Shown in pieces: positions 33,734 to 47,500 of a stretch of 64,000 nucleotides of DNA. A program made the translations under genes and the position numbers. Under the pieces are notes generated by a model. That model had not been told where the DNA came from, did not search any database, and saw only the letters and a list, made by a program, of their open reading frames with translations. Within the stretch, counting starts at the first letter, position 1, and each line of letters begins with the position of its first letter. Origin of the DNA: Coffea arabica (Eukaryota > Streptophyta > Magnoliopsida > Gentianales > Rubiaceae); contig NC_092326.1 of NCBI RefSeq assembly GCF_036785885.1, forward strand, positions 38,960,287 through 39,024,286, written 5' to 3'.

Positions 33734-36700
33734 ATGGCATTTCTGAGACAAGTTTTATCAGTTCTTGTCGTAGTTCTAGTCATCGTTCTTTCAAGTGGAT
33801 CAGTGTCATGCCAGGGTGCAAATTCTTCATCAACTCTTCAAGTTCTTTTGGAGGTGAAACAGTCGTTTCAAGACCCCCAGAATGTGCTGCAAGATTGGTC
33901 CATAAACAACCCAAATTTCTGTACATGGAGAGGTGTCTCATGCGCAAGAAATCCAGCTGATGGCTCACTGCAACTGGTGAGTCTCAATCTTTCTGATTCT
34001 TCACTTGGTGGGACAATATCACCTTCCCTAGGCCTTTTGCATGACCTGCTCCAACTTGATCTTTCTTCTAATCAGCTCTCAGGCCCCATTCCAACTACTC
34101 TTTCAAACCTTTCTTCTTTGGAATCTTTGCTTCTTTACTCTAACCAGCTTTCTGGTCCCATTCCTTCTCAACTTGGCATTCTCATCAACCTCCAAATTCT
34201 CAAAATTGGTGACAATGGCCTCACAGGGCCTATTCCTGCTTCTTTTGGTAATCTTGATAATTTGATCATTCTTGGCCTGGCCTCATGCAGTCTTAGTGGT
34301 CATATACCTCCAGAGCTAGGTAAACTTGGGCAGCTTCAGTACTTGATTTTGCAGGACAATCAGCTGGATGGCCCTATTCCAGCTGAGCTTGGGAATTGTT
34401 CTAGCCTTGCTGTATTCACTGCCGCCCTTAATAACTTGAATGGATCAATTCCAGCAGAATTGGGTAGCCTTCAGAATCTCCAGACACTAAACCTTGCCAA
34501 TAATACTCTTTCAGGTGAAATTCCTGCCCAGCTTGGTGAAATGAGTCAATTGGTATATTTGAATCTGCTTGGTAATCAGCTTCAAGGTGGAATTCCAAAG
34601 TCCTTGGCAAACTTGCAAAATCTTCAGACTCTAGACTTGTCAGCCAATAAGCTCTCTGGTGGAATCCCTGCTGAATTTGGTAATATGGGTCTAATCAATT
34701 ACTTGGTTTTATCAAGTAACAATCTTTCTGGTCTAATTCCAAAGGAATTATGTACTAACACCACCAATTTGGAACATTTGATGCTAGCCCAAAATCAACT
34801 TTATGGTGGGATTCCTGTGGAATTGAAAGACTGCAGGTCATTGAAGCAACTTGATTTATCTAATAATACTCTAAATAGCTCAATCCCATTAGAGCTTTAT
34901 GAGTTGGCTGAATTGACTGATCTCTTGCTCAACAACAATACTTTGGTTGGTACAATTTCTCCTTCTATTGCCAACCTCAGTAACCTGCAGACATTGGCAT
35001 TGTACCAAAACAATTTAAAGGGCAATTTGCCTAGAGAGATTGGAATGCTAGGAAACCTTCAGATTCTTTATCTTTATGATAATCAATTATCTGGGGAGAT
35101 TCCTGAAGAGATTGGTAATTGCTCAAGCTTGCAAATGATTGATTTCTTCGGAAATCAATTCTCGGGTCAGATGCCTATGACAATTGGAAGGTTAAAGCAG
35201 CTGAATTTCCTTCATCTCAGACAGAATGATCTCTCAGGTGAGATTCCAGCCAGTTTGGGAAATTGCCGTGAACTGACAATCCTTGATTTGGCAGATAATC
35301 GGCTTTCTGGTGGAATTCCTCCCACTTTTGGTAACCTTCAAGCTCTGCAAGAGTTCATGCTGTACAATAATTCGCTTGAAGGTACTATCCCTGATGAACT
35401 GATCAAAATTTCAAATCTGACAAGAGTCAATTTGTCAAGTAACAAATTGAATGGTAGCATTGCTGCACTCTGTAGTTCGCATTCCTTTCTTTCTTTTGAT
35501 GTTACAGACAATGCATTTGATCAAGAAATCCCTTCACAATTAGGCTATTCACCTGCTCTTGAAAGGTTAAGATTAGGGAACAACCAATTGACTGGTAAAA
35601 TCCCTTGGACATTTGGATTTATCAGGGAACTATCCCTTCTAGATATCTCAGGAAATTCACTCACTGGTTCTATACCTTTCCAGCTTTCATCGTGCAAGAA
35701 ACTGACACATCTCGATCTCAATAATAACCTTTTTTCTGGACCGATTCCATCTTGGCTTGGAACTTTGCCTCTTTTGGGTGAGCTGAAGCTCTCCTCTAAT
35801 CGCTTCTATGGACCTCTTCCTCAAGAATTATTTAACTGCTCCAAACTTCTAGTGCTTTCTATTAACGATAATTCACTCAATGGCACTCTTCCTCCTGAAA
35901 TTGGTAGACTCAATTCTCTCAACGTCCTCAATCTTGATGCTAACCAACTTTCTGGTCCTATGCCTTCAACCATTGGTGGCTTAAGTAAACTTTACGAACT
36001 TCATCTTGCCCGAAACAGCTTAAGTGGAGAAATTCCTAGTGAGATCGGGAGTATGCAGAATCTCCAAAGTATTCTCGACTTAAGTTACAATAACCTCACT
36101 GGTCTAATCCCATCCTCCATCGGTGCACTGTCGAAACTTGAAGCGCTTGATTTATCTCACAATGAACTTTCGGGAGAAGTACCTCCTAAAGTTGGTGAGA
36201 TGATCAGCTTGGGTAGGCTTAACCTTTCTTACAACAATCTCCAAGGGAAACTGGACAAGCGGTTTGCTCACTGGCCAGTTGCGGCATTTGTTGGAAATTC
36301 ACTTCTTTGTGGAAGTCCTCTCCAGAGCTGCAAGGACTTCCAGGAAAATAAGAATTCAGGTCTAAGTCAGTCGTCTGTAGTGGTAATATCGGCAATATCT
36401 ACCATAGTTGCCATTATTCTTCTGTTATTTGGAGCTGCCCTCTTCTTTAGAAGCAGGCGAGAAGTCATAGGGAGGGCCAGTATTGAAGGGAGCTGTGCCT
36501 ATTGGTCGAGTTCTTCCCAGGCTCAAAAGCGACCACTATTTCAGCAGCATGCTGCCAGACTTGATATCAGATGGGAGGACATAATGGAAGCCACAAACAA
36601 CCTCAGCGAAGAGTTTATGATTGGGTCTGGAGGATCAGGAACTATCTACAGAGCTCAGCTGTTCAATGGAGAAACAGTGGCAGTCAAGAAGATTCGAAGA

Positions 36701-37601
36701 AAGGATGATCCAATGCTGGACAAAAGCTTTGCGAGAGAAATTAAGACTCTTGGCAGGATCAGACACAGGCATCTGGTCAAGTTGTTGGGGTACTGTAACA
36801 ACAAAGGAGGGCAATCAAATTTACTGATCTATGAATTCATGGAGAACGGAAGTGCGTGGGATTGGCTACATAAGCAACCAAGCAAACACAAGAAGAAGAA
36901 AGGCCTTGACTGGGAGGCGAGACTGAGGATAGCAGTGGGGTTAGCCCAAGGAGTGGAGTATCTTCATCATGATTGTGTGCCTAAAATCATTCACAGAGAT
37001 ATCAAGTCTAGCAATGTGTTGCTAGACTCAAATATGGAGGCACATTTGGGCGATTTTGGACTGGCAAAAGCTCTCACCAGCAACTATGATTCTGTAGATA
37101 CTGATTCAAACTTATGGTTTGCAGGCTCTTACGGCTATATTGCACCAGGTATCGTTGTTGTTTGTTTAGTTGTCGCGAATACAGTTAAACAGAATAACTA
37201 AGTTCTAACGACATGTTTCTGTGTTTGCAGAGTATGCTTATTCTTTGAAAGCAACAGAGAAGAGTGATGTATACAGCATGGGCATTGTGCTCATGGAGCT
37301 AGTGAGTGGAAGAATGCCAACTGATGGGAATTTTGGCGAGGACATAGACATGGTAAGATGGGTTGAATCCCGCATTGAAATGCAAGGATCTGCTCGCGAG
37401 GAGATAATTGATCCTGCATTGAAGCCACTCTTACCCCATGAAGAAAATGGTGCGTTCCAAGTGCTAGAAATGGCACTGCAATGTACGAAAACTGCACCTT
37501 TTGAAAGACCAACATCACGGCAAGCCTGTGATCTATTGCTGCATATATTTAACGACAGGATGGTTCAATCTGAGAAGATGAGTCCTGATCCATATGTGTA
37601 G
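33734..37601 (+). CDS. GSO1: LRR receptor-like kinase, GASSHO1/2 (SGN3) type
   Basis: Plasma-membrane receptor kinase of LRR subfamily XI. GSO1/GSO2 bind sulfated CIF and TWS1 peptides and control Casparian strip closure and embryonic cuticle integrity. Exons are 33734-37148 and 37231-37601 (82-bp intron inside the kinase domain, splitting the APE Glu codon), giving 1261 residues; Arabidopsis GSO1 is of similar length. In order: signal peptide (about 1-28), N-terminal cap with WRGVSC, a long run of roughly 30 LRRs with IPxxLGxLxxLxxLxLxxNxLSG spacing (about 75-855), CGSPLQSC, and a transmembrane segment near 880-905 (VVISAISTIVAIILLLFGAA). The kinase follows: IGSGGSGTIYRA, VAVKK, IIHRDIKSSNVLL, GDFGLAK, GSYGYIAPE, then ATEKSDVYSMGIVLMELVSG. 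It is an RD-type kinase with Lys, HRD Asp and DFG intact, so catalytically competent. GSO1 versus GSO2 orthology would need a tree. Confidence 0.95.
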
Positions 37602-38652
37602 GCCTCCTGAAATAGCGATTGGTTTTTCTTGAAGAAGAGAAATTTTATTATGTGAACAATTGGCGTATGCAGAATTGACCTTTTGATTACTCAGCAAGAT
37701 TGAACTCAAAATCCATTGTTTCTAGTTCACGTTTGTACAATTCACTTTTTGTGCATTTAATTAACATGGCAAGACAAACAAAACAATCTGAAGGATGTGA
37801 AGATGAAACTCTTCCACTCTCATCATTATCAAGAAACAGGGTAGAAATTAGAAAAGGTTTTTCCTCCCGCGTATTGCCTATTTCCTTTCCCACACAACCA
37901 AGATCGTGGTAAAGGGCAGTATTCTGTAGACCAAGCTCGTAACAAACAACCATGGATAAGCCAAGGATCAAAACTGAACCTTATGCATCACAAATCAATC
38001 AAATTACCTATTTGCTCACTTCCATAAAAAGCTAAGAGAACCTCTGAATAACTGCAGAATATAATGTGCCCTTGTGCACATGAATTCGGGATGAGAATAT
38101 GGTGCAGGTGTGATCCAACTCCACCTCCGTTCAGTGGTTAGTGGGTGCAGCATTTATTACCAACTTTATATGCACCATTTCAGCAGCAGTGCTGCTCCAT
38201 TTATGATCCAAAAATAGCTACTACTGTATCTAAAATTAGACCTCCAACCAGATTTCACTACCTACCTAAAGCTCAAAAGTACAATACAAAACGAAGAGTC
38301 AACATGGAATTGAATGAGTTTTCATTCATAGCTTTTGAAGTGAACAAAGAAAGTAAATGATCATATTTTACATGTAGCTAACAAATTCAATTCCTAAGTA
38401 ATCAATCATAACAAAAGAGTCGTTCCTTCTCACTCAATGGATTTGCAGCCAGGGAACTTTACAGTATATTATTGATGATGAAACTCTTGCATAAGAAAAT
38501 TCAGAATATGACAGCATTTCAAAAGCATTAATGCTGCAAGTCTAAACTAAAAGGAGAAGAAGAAGACCATTACAGACAGAGACCAAGCTATGAATGTCTA
38601 CAGTGCATTATACGGCTGTCCACAGCTTGTGAGCTCTCCAAATTGATGAGCT
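37602..38652. other. Convergent intergenic region
   Basis: This holds the 3' UTRs of the receptor kinase (left) and of the minus-strand small gene (right). I see no further gene, repeat or RNA. Open frames at 37687-37971 and 38145-38360 lack any recognisable content. Confidence 0.6.
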
Positions 38653-41600
38653 CTAATCTTCTTCATCATCTGCAGATTTAGGTTCAATTGCAATCAATTA
38701 CTTTTTCCTATAGTAACTGAATATTTACAATCTAGCATTTACCTCTGTTCCACAAGATAGCAGAAGATGTTATTCTACATTTATTGTAGAAACACAGAGT
38801 TCAAAAGATAGAAGCATGAAAGTTTCTTGAATAATGTGACAAAAAATTAATAAAATTTTCATGAATAAATTAATGAATACTTTCTGCATAACGCACAGCT
38901 GAATACTTGGCTTAAAATTCAAGTAAAACCAATAACGACATTAAATATATGCATCAGTGACAAATTCATACAAGAAAATCCTCTCCCCTCAAAGTTAGAA
39001 TCATCCTAATTAACCTCTCAATTTTGACACATTAATGTAAGCTTCTGTGAAGTGAATGAAGTGGTGATTGCCAGAGTTCACAAGCCTTGAAATATGGAGC
39101 CCAGCATCATATATCAGAGGGGTGGTATTACAATATGCTCCATAATCACAATGATATGCTCAGTGAGAACTAATTGCTGTTAGCTCATATTTCAAAGTAT
39201 TCATCTCCAAGTGCAACATGGATGCAGGGAGCATAATTTTTAGTTTTACTTTCTGTGTTCTGGTCGCCTGGTTACTTACAGCTAGCTCTTCACTTTCCTC
39301 TTTTATTAGACAATTTAATAATTATGTGTATTCAGTCATCTTCTTTTTAGTTATCAGGGCAACAAACTGTAGTGCAGCCAAAAGAAAAGTTCAAGGAATG
39401 TTAAATATAGTGGAAGACAAGAAAACTCAGGGAGCCATAATAATTCACTTTTAACAGTCTTTACTAATAGAATTCTACTTTTATATGTTTTCTCGATTTA
39501 CTTTTTTTTTTTTTTTTGAAGGAAAGTCGACCAGCAGAAAAGGTCAAAGAATTGTGCGTCCTTTGACGACAGTAAGGCAAATATTCTTCAGATATTGATG
39601 ATTAGAAAGGTTTAGTGGCAATATTCAGGACATGACATGTGGATCTCCTCACTTAGAGAATAATGCATACAAATGCCAGTCCCAGCCAAATTGAAGTAGT
39701 AAACTAGGGAGCATGATGAAGAAGGTTATGACCCATAGAATTAAGAAAACAAATACCATTATAAGCAACAGCAAAGCTTAGCTAAGCAAAAGTGAGTATT
39801 ATAATTATTGGCAAGCCCAAACATATTATCTAAGTCAGAGGAAAGAAAGATCAAGCTTCATTTGACAATATTCTGATTCATTCTATGTACTAGAGATGCA
39901 TAAGGTTTGAATTTCCCACACTAAACTAACACAGAACCAACTTTTCCACTTTCCAAACTTGATCTGGGATTTTGTCTTCTGAGGCAAGGCAAACTTAAAT
40001 CTCATCGAGAAAAAAATGCTAATAAGGCTTCCCTACCTCATAAAGGCAGCCAAAATGTACTTCCTGTCCTAAGGCCTTTATGTAGACTAGATAAGAAACA
40101 GTAGAATGTTAGAATTTTCAGGAAGAGGATCCTATCCAACATACTCAAGACAAACAGGTAAATAGAAGTCGACTTGAAAGAAACAAGGATTTAACTCAAC
40201 AACCAAGTGCACAAACCAACATTATCCCAAATTGATCAAAACAGTGTCAGAAACAGACAATCCCAATGCACCACTACATCACGCCAGTTCGTTAAGAGAG
40301 TGGATGATTTTGAGAGAAAAGAAGGGGAAAGAAGAGAAAGTGAACATTTCCTTCGTTTGTTAGTTTTATTAGGAAAGAAAAGAAGAGAAATGGAAGGATT
40401 TAAGGATTTAAGAGGATAAATAGTAAGTAAAAGTTTTCCTCCCAAATTGGAGAGAAATGGAGAGAAGGTTGGAGGAAGCTTATGAAAGTTTTTTAAAATA
40501 CCTATTTTATCCTTGAAAATGTCTTGAACAAATATTTAATGACTTTTATATCCAAAATCATTCCACTAATTCTCAAAACTCCCAAACAACACAACAATCC
40601 CTTCTCTTCTCTCATAACTTAAGTTTTCCCTTCTTCTCTTTTCTATCCTAAACTCCCAAACTGCCAAGATATACCATCCAAAAACTACAAATCAATGATT
40701 CCAAACAAATAGCCTGACAAATTCACCACCAAGCATTTCCCTAGATCAACTCCATGTAGAAGAATATGGAGAAGTACACATGACCAACCTACGCTTCTTA
40801 AAACGCCAAAAGAATGTTTTCTTTCATGCATCAATCAGTAAGTAGTGAAGAAAGTAGTCATACTAACAATATGTGGAATATGCCACTTCCCAATTAGTCT
40901 ATTGCCTTTTGTTATTATGTTGCCATCAAAATGGAAACAGCTACCTAAGCAACTCCAATATTTTGTTTGATGCATGGCAAAAAATCGATCAATAAGCAGA
41001 AGGCCACGCACATTACGTGGGGTTTAAAACAAACTAAAACACCAAACTGCTAATTTCTCGTCTCCGAAAACATCTATTTAAAAATAAAATAAAATTTATT
41101 ACTGTATTTATTTATTTAAATAATTAAAAAAAAAAGGAGCAGCAGAAAATGGCTGGATGAAATGAAAACTTCGCCTAATATGCAAAATGGATGGCGAAAA
41201 CACCAAAAACAGATACAAAGATTTAAACTTTACAAAACCCAACAAAAAGATAATGGAAAAAAATGAAACAAAAATCGAAGTAGGAAAAAGGAAAAGGGAG
41301 AAAAATAAAACAAGTACCAAAGTAACGGCGCTCGTTAGCTTCCTTAGCCTTAGCAAGGAGCTTATCGAGGTCTTCTTGGGCTTTGGCGTCCCACTTCACC
41401 ATCTGATTAGCAAGCACAGCTCCCAATCCCATCCCCAGCAAATGTTCCCACGGATCTGCCGAAATCATTGAATTAGCCCATTAATCAAAAACCCCACAAT
41501 TGAAAAGACAAAAAAAAAATTCAATCTTGAACCACCCCATTTCGGTTCTGATTTCATTTCGCTGAGGTTATAGAAATAGAAACGAATATAGCAAAGAAAG

Positions 41601-41700
41601 AACACTGACGGCGCATGTAAGGGAGTTTGCGGAGGGCATTGGAGTACATCTGGGTCCCCAATCCCAGCAGGGCTCCAACTATCGTTGCAGTCGCCGGCAT
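38653..41700 (-). CDS. Small conserved plant protein, possibly a mitochondrial complex I accessory subunit
   Basis: Three exons in transcription order, 41700-41610, 41455-41318 and a tiny 17-base exon 38669-38653, join to 81 residues. The N-terminus is MPATATIVGALLGLGTQMYS; the middle is SNALRKLPYMRHPWEHLLGM, then GMGLGAVLANQMVKWDAKAQ. The end is a coiled, charged KAKEANERRYF followed by DDEED. I recognise the pattern from a short, conserved angiosperm protein. By memory an Arabidopsis relative (At1g68680) has been listed with mitochondrial complex I, but I cannot verify this. A Gly-rich hydrophobic N-terminal segment and a second hydrophobic stretch suggest membrane association. The last intron is about 2.65 kb and contains a possible MITE. 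The 3' exon is inferred: G from exon 2 plus AT gives Asp and then GAT GAA GAA GAT TAG, matching the acidic end expected of the family. The gene is well supported; the function is not. Confidence 0.75.
40345..40672. mobile_element. Possible MITE in the intron of the small gene
   Basis: About 50 bp on the left (GTTTGTTAGTTTTATTAGGA, AAGAAAAGAAGAGAAATGGA) resemble, inverted, the right side, which reads in complement CAGTTTGGGAGTTTAGGATA and GAAAAGAGAAGAAGGGAAAA. Similarity is imperfect and purine-rich, so chance composition may contribute. No target duplication identified. Confidence 0.3.
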
Positions 41701-42004
41701 CCTTTTCTTCTCTCACAGGTGGGTTCGATGACAGTGGCGACGACTGTTCACTGTTTTAATTGGTTCAACCGTTCAAGTCTTCAAGAGTAAAGATTACCGC
41801 TGCTAGTAGATTTTACCTTTTTTTTTTTAATTTTCTTTTCTGAATTTAATTACCTCCCCAGAAAAACATGGTAAAATACGATCAGACCCCAATAGTTTCA
41901 ATAGTCAAGCTTGTTTGCATTTGAGTTCAAAAACTTTCCTCAAAGTTGCACTCAACAGAATAGAAGAGGTAATCTTACGTACACGGACTGTGTATATGTA
42001 AAAT

Positions 42005-42108
42005 CCCTATTTTGATTGCTATTTTTAAGAGTTTTTGTAAAAATATATATATAATAGCGATTTAATATATATAAGATAAAAAATAATTAAAAAATGTACC
42101 AAAACATT
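42005..42108 (-). mobile_element. MITE family 2, truncated copy
   Basis: In complement it reads TTTTTTATCTTATATATATT, TTTTTACAAAAACTCTTAAA and then ATAGCAATCAAAAT. This matches the right two thirds of the copy at 56377-56524. The left inverted repeat is missing. Confidence 0.55.
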
Positions 42109-42814
42109 GCATCTTCGTGTATTACGGACTGTGTATGGAAGTCAAAACTACACGTTCTTCGAACATTGGCCCAACAACTGTTTGCTTTTAGTATATTCAG
42201 GCTGATCAGAGTGGGTGGGCTGGCCCGGGACGTCAGCTTTTCTTTTTAAGTTGTCCAATGGGATTGGCCCAGCTCCCAGTCCACCTACGGATGTAAAGTT
42301 TTAAGCCACGATATTTCCTGTTCTTGTCGCTTTGTGTTGCAAAATTTGCTGTCGTTTTCCGTCACGACCAAAGTTTCGTACCAAAACATCCAAAGTTTAA
42401 AACATTGCATCTTCGTGTGTATTAAAACATCCAAAGTTTCGTACCAAAAAGTAGAGTTGGATTAAGAAATTAATCCTTTATTTTTACCCACATATAAAAT
42501 ATTTAACTCTAAATATAATTTTTTTTAAAAAGAATATATATTGTAGATTGACACAAGATTTGTTTGAATGGTTTTATGTGTGTGTGTGTCTATAAATATA
42601 TATATTTATATATTTATTTAGGACCAAAGAAATGAAACTAAAAACTTAGAGAGTTAGAGCATGTTGTAGTTTTTCTACATCAAATACAATTGCTAAAGAA
42701 GACATTATTATAAATCAATTCTCATTGTTGATATTTCAGACAAAAAAAAAAAGAAAAAAAGAGGAAGCTATTTTTCAACAAAAGGTAAAGAAAGAGGGAC
42801 AATTCATCGAGGAG

Positions 42815-42890
42815 GAGAGACCAATCGGATGGTATAGAAATAAAGAATACGAGTGAAAGGTCTAAGTTCGAAATTTCCAACTTTCACTAA
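42815..42890 (+). mobile_element. Degenerate SINE, related to the one at 58217
   Basis: It contains GACCAATCGGATGGTATAG, then AAAGGTCTAAGTTCGAAATT and CTTTCACTAA. The SINE at 58217-58308 has the same order: TTGGGTGGTATGG, GAGGTCTCGAATTCGAGCC, CTTACACTAA. No target duplication is visible. Confidence 0.45.
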
Positions 42891-44563
42891 AAGAAATTGA
42901 AAAAACGAAAAAAGATCGTTTCCTTTGGCACAAAGGTGAGCTTTGCACCATGCATAGAATTAGTTCCATGATCATGTATATATATAGATCATGCATATAT
43001 ATATATACATATATATACATATTTTAGACAAGATGATCATGCATATTCAATCAAAGTCAGCAACCCTGTAGACAATCCTAAGTCAAGGGCAATATTAGTA
43101 GGATGGAAGAAAGTTTGACTACGTAAAAAGAAAGAGGACAGACAAAGTCAGAAGAGGAGTCTCATCTCAAGAACCAAAAACTCCTCTGTTTCTTTTTTTT
43201 TGTTTTCCTAAATAATGTTTTTGTCTTTTATTCTTGCTAAAAACACAAAAAGAATCAATCGTACAATTTCACCTCTTCCCTCAAGCCGAAATTGATGACT
43301 CAATGCAGACTTAGTAGGCCATCAAGATGAATTGTATTACCAACTAAATAAATTGTATGAAAACTCTTCTCCTCCAACATGAGAACGCATTTGGTGCGAA
43401 AATTCCATATACCAAACTAACCCTTTTCAATTGACTTGCTTCCTAGATGCAAACAGAATCAAAAAATGCTTTTGGAAGTATAAAAGGCCTTTAGAATTTT
43501 GTTAAGTAAAAGATAACAATCTATAAAGAAAAAAAAAAAGTTCTTTTTTTTTTTTCTTTACACAAAAAAGAAAGTCAAGAAAGTGTAGAAAATGTGAAAG
43601 AAAGATGTGCAAGAATGGAAATTTTGGTTGGCTTGACCGCTAAGTGCTAACCTTAGCCTTACATTGCTGGCAACAATAATTCACCCCAATATTTCATTAT
43701 TCGGCCCTACAAACAAATTTCTCAACGGCTAAAATCCAACGTCTCTTAGACTCTTTCATAGTGTAAGCTCTCCTTGTCTCTCCCTCCTTTTTCTTGCACC
43801 AAACTATCAAAAAAACTACTCAACCGTTTGTAAATCATCCATCAATCAGGACAACACACCCCAATTCCCCCTCTTCTTCCTCTGTTGTCGTCATCTCTAC
43901 GATATTTCTCCAACATTCTCTCCCTTCATCTGAAGCTTCCATCTGTGTTTTTATCCTCCTTGATTGATTCCATCCCATTTTATTGCTGTCCGCCGTGTCT
44001 GATGAATTTTGAGCCACAAACATATTTTGATAATCCCAGTTGGCAAAAATTCTTTCTTCCTATTTTTCTGGATTCAAAAGTTCCTGTAGAATCTGAGTAA
44101 TCAAGAGTTAATTGAACGGTTCAGGCATTAAAGACTTCCAACAAATTAGCCCCGTTTTCACCTCCTCCCTCATTTATCTCCCTTAAAGTCATTGTCCTTT
44201 CTGCTGATTATTGGTCCATTTTCTAAATTTAGTCAATAAAGATTAGGATCAGAAACAAGGTGCAATATAGAAAAGACCAAGATTGCCGGTACAGACAGAT
44301 TGAGAGAGAAAAAAGGAGAGATGTTTGTCATTGACAGACAATTTTAGACGGCCTTTTTGCTGCATTTTCTTGATAATAATGGATTCTTGTTCTTATTATG
44401 AATATTATTCTTCATTCTTCTTTGATCTCTCCACCCATTTGAATAAGATGTGGTGCTTTCTTTCCCTCGTGCTTTGCACCAAGAAACGATGAATAAGAAT
44501 TATTGGAGAGCTCAGGTTTTTTGAGTAATTTTTCCAGTGCAGGATCATCAGAGTTCGTCAAAA

Positions 44564-47500
44564 ATGGCTTCTTCTCAGGTTGAGATTGCGTCATCTTCTC
44601 CGTTTGGTTATGTTTTGAAGGATCGTAATCGGCACGATCATCGATACAGGACAAGGGAGTCCAATGCGTTTCAGAAGAATTTCAAGGACTTGGTTCAGAC
44701 TCACCTGAATTCTTGCGGTCCAGGTCATTCAAGAAATTCTGGTTCTGTTTCCAATGGCAAATTGAGTCACCAGATTGATTATACAGATTTATGGGTTCAT
44801 AATCCGCGGAGTCATACCAATGAGAATAATCATCATTCTTGTAATTTTGATGATAGGAGAATGTCTGGTCATACAGATTCCAATGAGAATTCTCCTCGTC
44901 ATCATATTGATTTTACAGATTTGTGGGTTCACAATCCACAGAGAAACAACAATGAGAATGATCCCAAGAAAAGTAGAGCTGGGGAAAAATGGGATAAGGC
45001 AAGAGATATGGTATTTGCTTTTGAGAGAAAAAGCCAAGAAAACACATCATCAGGAGGGCCTGTTTTGAATTCTCAGAGGGGAAGAAGTCCTGACAGCCCA
45101 TCATCAGGGCGGCCTGTTTCGGCTTCTCAGAGGGGGGCGAGCCGTGAAGTTGTATCCCAAGAGCCTGTTGCATTATTTCAGAGGGGAAAGAGCCAAGAGG
45201 AAATCACATCAGAGCCTGATTTGAGATCCCAAAGGGAGAATTCCCCTGTAAAATCTGAAAGTTCTGTGGAGGCGCAAAGTTTAGGCGGAGTGTCTTCCCT
45301 TGTGAGGATGTGGAGAGACTTTGAGGCTGAGGCTCGGTGCTTCAGCGCAACCAATTCTCCTGTTTGTAGCTCTAGGAGCAATTCCGTAATGTTTTTCAAT
45401 GATAATTCTTCATATGCTGATGCCCCTCTTCGAGGGCCTGATGCTGGTGAGGAATTTGCCGATTTAAGGCCTGCAACCCCATCTAAGAGTGAGGACTTGT
45501 TTCTAGACTGGGAATCTGATCAAACAGGCTTGAGTGGTCCACCTTCCTCTCGAGGTAGAGATTCTGATGCTACTGAAAGTGAGAGAATCAGGGTAGCTGA
45601 TATCATCAAAAAACTGTCGTCTAATGGTGAAGATCACAACGATACAATTAGCCAACATTCATTGCCCCGTGTTCGAACATCACTGGAAAAGGCAGAACAG
45701 AGAGTTTTCTCTCCAGTTTCCAGTTCTCCACGGATTAGAGGTCGTCAAGCATTCACTGATTTGTTAATGCACTTGGAGCGTGATAGGCACAGGGAGCTTG
45801 AAAGACTTGTAGACAAAAAAGCAGTTTCCAGATTCTCACATAGAGGCCGCATTCAGGTCAACTCTATTTTCCAAAATTTTGAAATCTTCTATGAGAATTG
45901 TTAAAAAAAGGTAAGATGTCAAGTAGGATTATCAACTATCATGTGGTTGTGTTCCCAGGCTATGCTACGTGTTAGATTCTTGCGTCGTGGAGCTGAAGGA
46001 AAAGATGGTCGCCAATCTAATTCTGCATCATTTGGCTCAAAAAGACTTGCTCCATCAGCCATTGTGAATATAAGGTCAGAAGGCTCTTGATCATTTCTAT
46101 TTATGGCAAGCTACGCATGGTATTCACATGAAAATTTGTAATAAGAATGATTAAATGGATCCATGGTTTTCCTTTGACTAAGAGAAATCTGAAATATAAA
46201 ACCCTGTCTAGTTTATTAAGGAATCCAAATGAATATCAGATCACTCTTTGGTGCTATGCTAATTTTCTTTTTGTTTTGTTACTGTGATCGGACATTGGAT
46301 TACTTATTCTGTCAATTGGTTTAACAAGAAGAAACTTTCATGATTCACACTGTACTGCAACTTCTCTAGTGTATGCTAAAGTCAAAACTGCATCCATTAA
46401 TTGTAACATATTCAATCATCCTTTAGCGCTTCCATAAAATGAATATCCCTACAGCTATCCATATCCTTGAATCACGGCTTGTTTTGTTGTTGTTGTCGTC
46501 GTCGTCGTCGTTCAGTTTCTGTTCCCCCTATATGACACTACCGTTATGCTTATTGCACCAGTGTATTTGTACCTTTGCATGTGGACATGGAGAGCTCAGC
46601 TGTATTTGTTTAGCAATATCATCATCACATGATTAGGAAAAGCAATTACACATATGGATAGATGAGACTTACAGTTAGTTGGAGCTTAGCCTCTTTTTAT
46701 ATATATGGATGGGGGAAGGGAACAGATTATATTGAAAGGTAAAATCCAATGAAGTTCCAACTCAAGTTACATAACAACTGGACCCTTCTAATGCTCAACT
46801 TTTGAACCTTGCCAACAACAAAAGATCAGCCTGAGTACCTTGTCTCACTTACAGAAACTGATGGAACATATTCTGGTGGTGGTCTAGGGGTTGATCCAAA
46901 CATAGGGTTGATATTCGATAGAGTTGAGCACCTCTTCCTGTATTGTCATTCCATTGTTTTCTCAATCCATACCCGCCAGGATGAAGCTTAGAATCCAATT
47001 TCTTTTTAAGCCACAATTCATGATGTGGACTACATTGCATTCAATAAAAAGATACGTTGGGAAGGATTTACTTTATATTAGGAAGGGTAATGCAGTAAGC
47101 TTCCATTTGCAATAACAATTGGTTTGAGGTATGCACCTGTTTCCACAATTTCATTTTGAATTTTGTGATTACAATTTTTTTCCCTGTTGATGGTTTCTGA
47201 ACGGCTTGTTTCAACTGAGTTGATGTGGATATTAGTCATCTTTTGTAGTTCGCATTTTAGGTTGAACTACCCTTCCTGGCATGCAATGTTTTGCAGCGTA
47301 AATCACTTCTTAGAACCTTTATCCTGTTTCAAAGAGCTAAGGCAAAAGACTCGTCATTTCAGGGAGAGATTCATGGCGCAGGTTCGGCATTCTGGAACAG
47401 ATTCGAGGTCTCAACAAGGAGAGGCAGTAGATAAAATCACCGAGGGGGAAAAATCTCCCATGATATATCAACAAAGAAAAGAGAATCATCAACAAGAACT

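Larger units (their letters stand above)
41701..44563. other. Divergent promoter region between the small gene and the RING gene
   Basis: No gene is supported. The first few hundred bases are the small gene's promoter and leader; the last roughly 800 bases, pyrimidine-rich with many TCTC runs, are the RING gene promoter and leader. In between are a truncated copy of MITE family 2 (42005-42108), a local direct repeat with CCAAAGTTTCGTACCAAAA at about 42369 and 42430, a degenerate SINE-like sequence, and AT microsatellites around 42595-43020. Confidence 0.6.

Noticed and set aside
33734..37601. Pairing the TDIF gene and this receptor as a ligand-receptor unit
   Set aside because: TDIF is perceived by PXY/TDR, and GSO-type receptors bind sulfated CIF/TWS peptides. 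Being 15 kb apart is not evidence of partnership.
39218..39454. 78-codon plus-strand open frame
   Set aside because: It lies within the long intron of the minus-strand small gene and shows only a random hydrophobic stretch.
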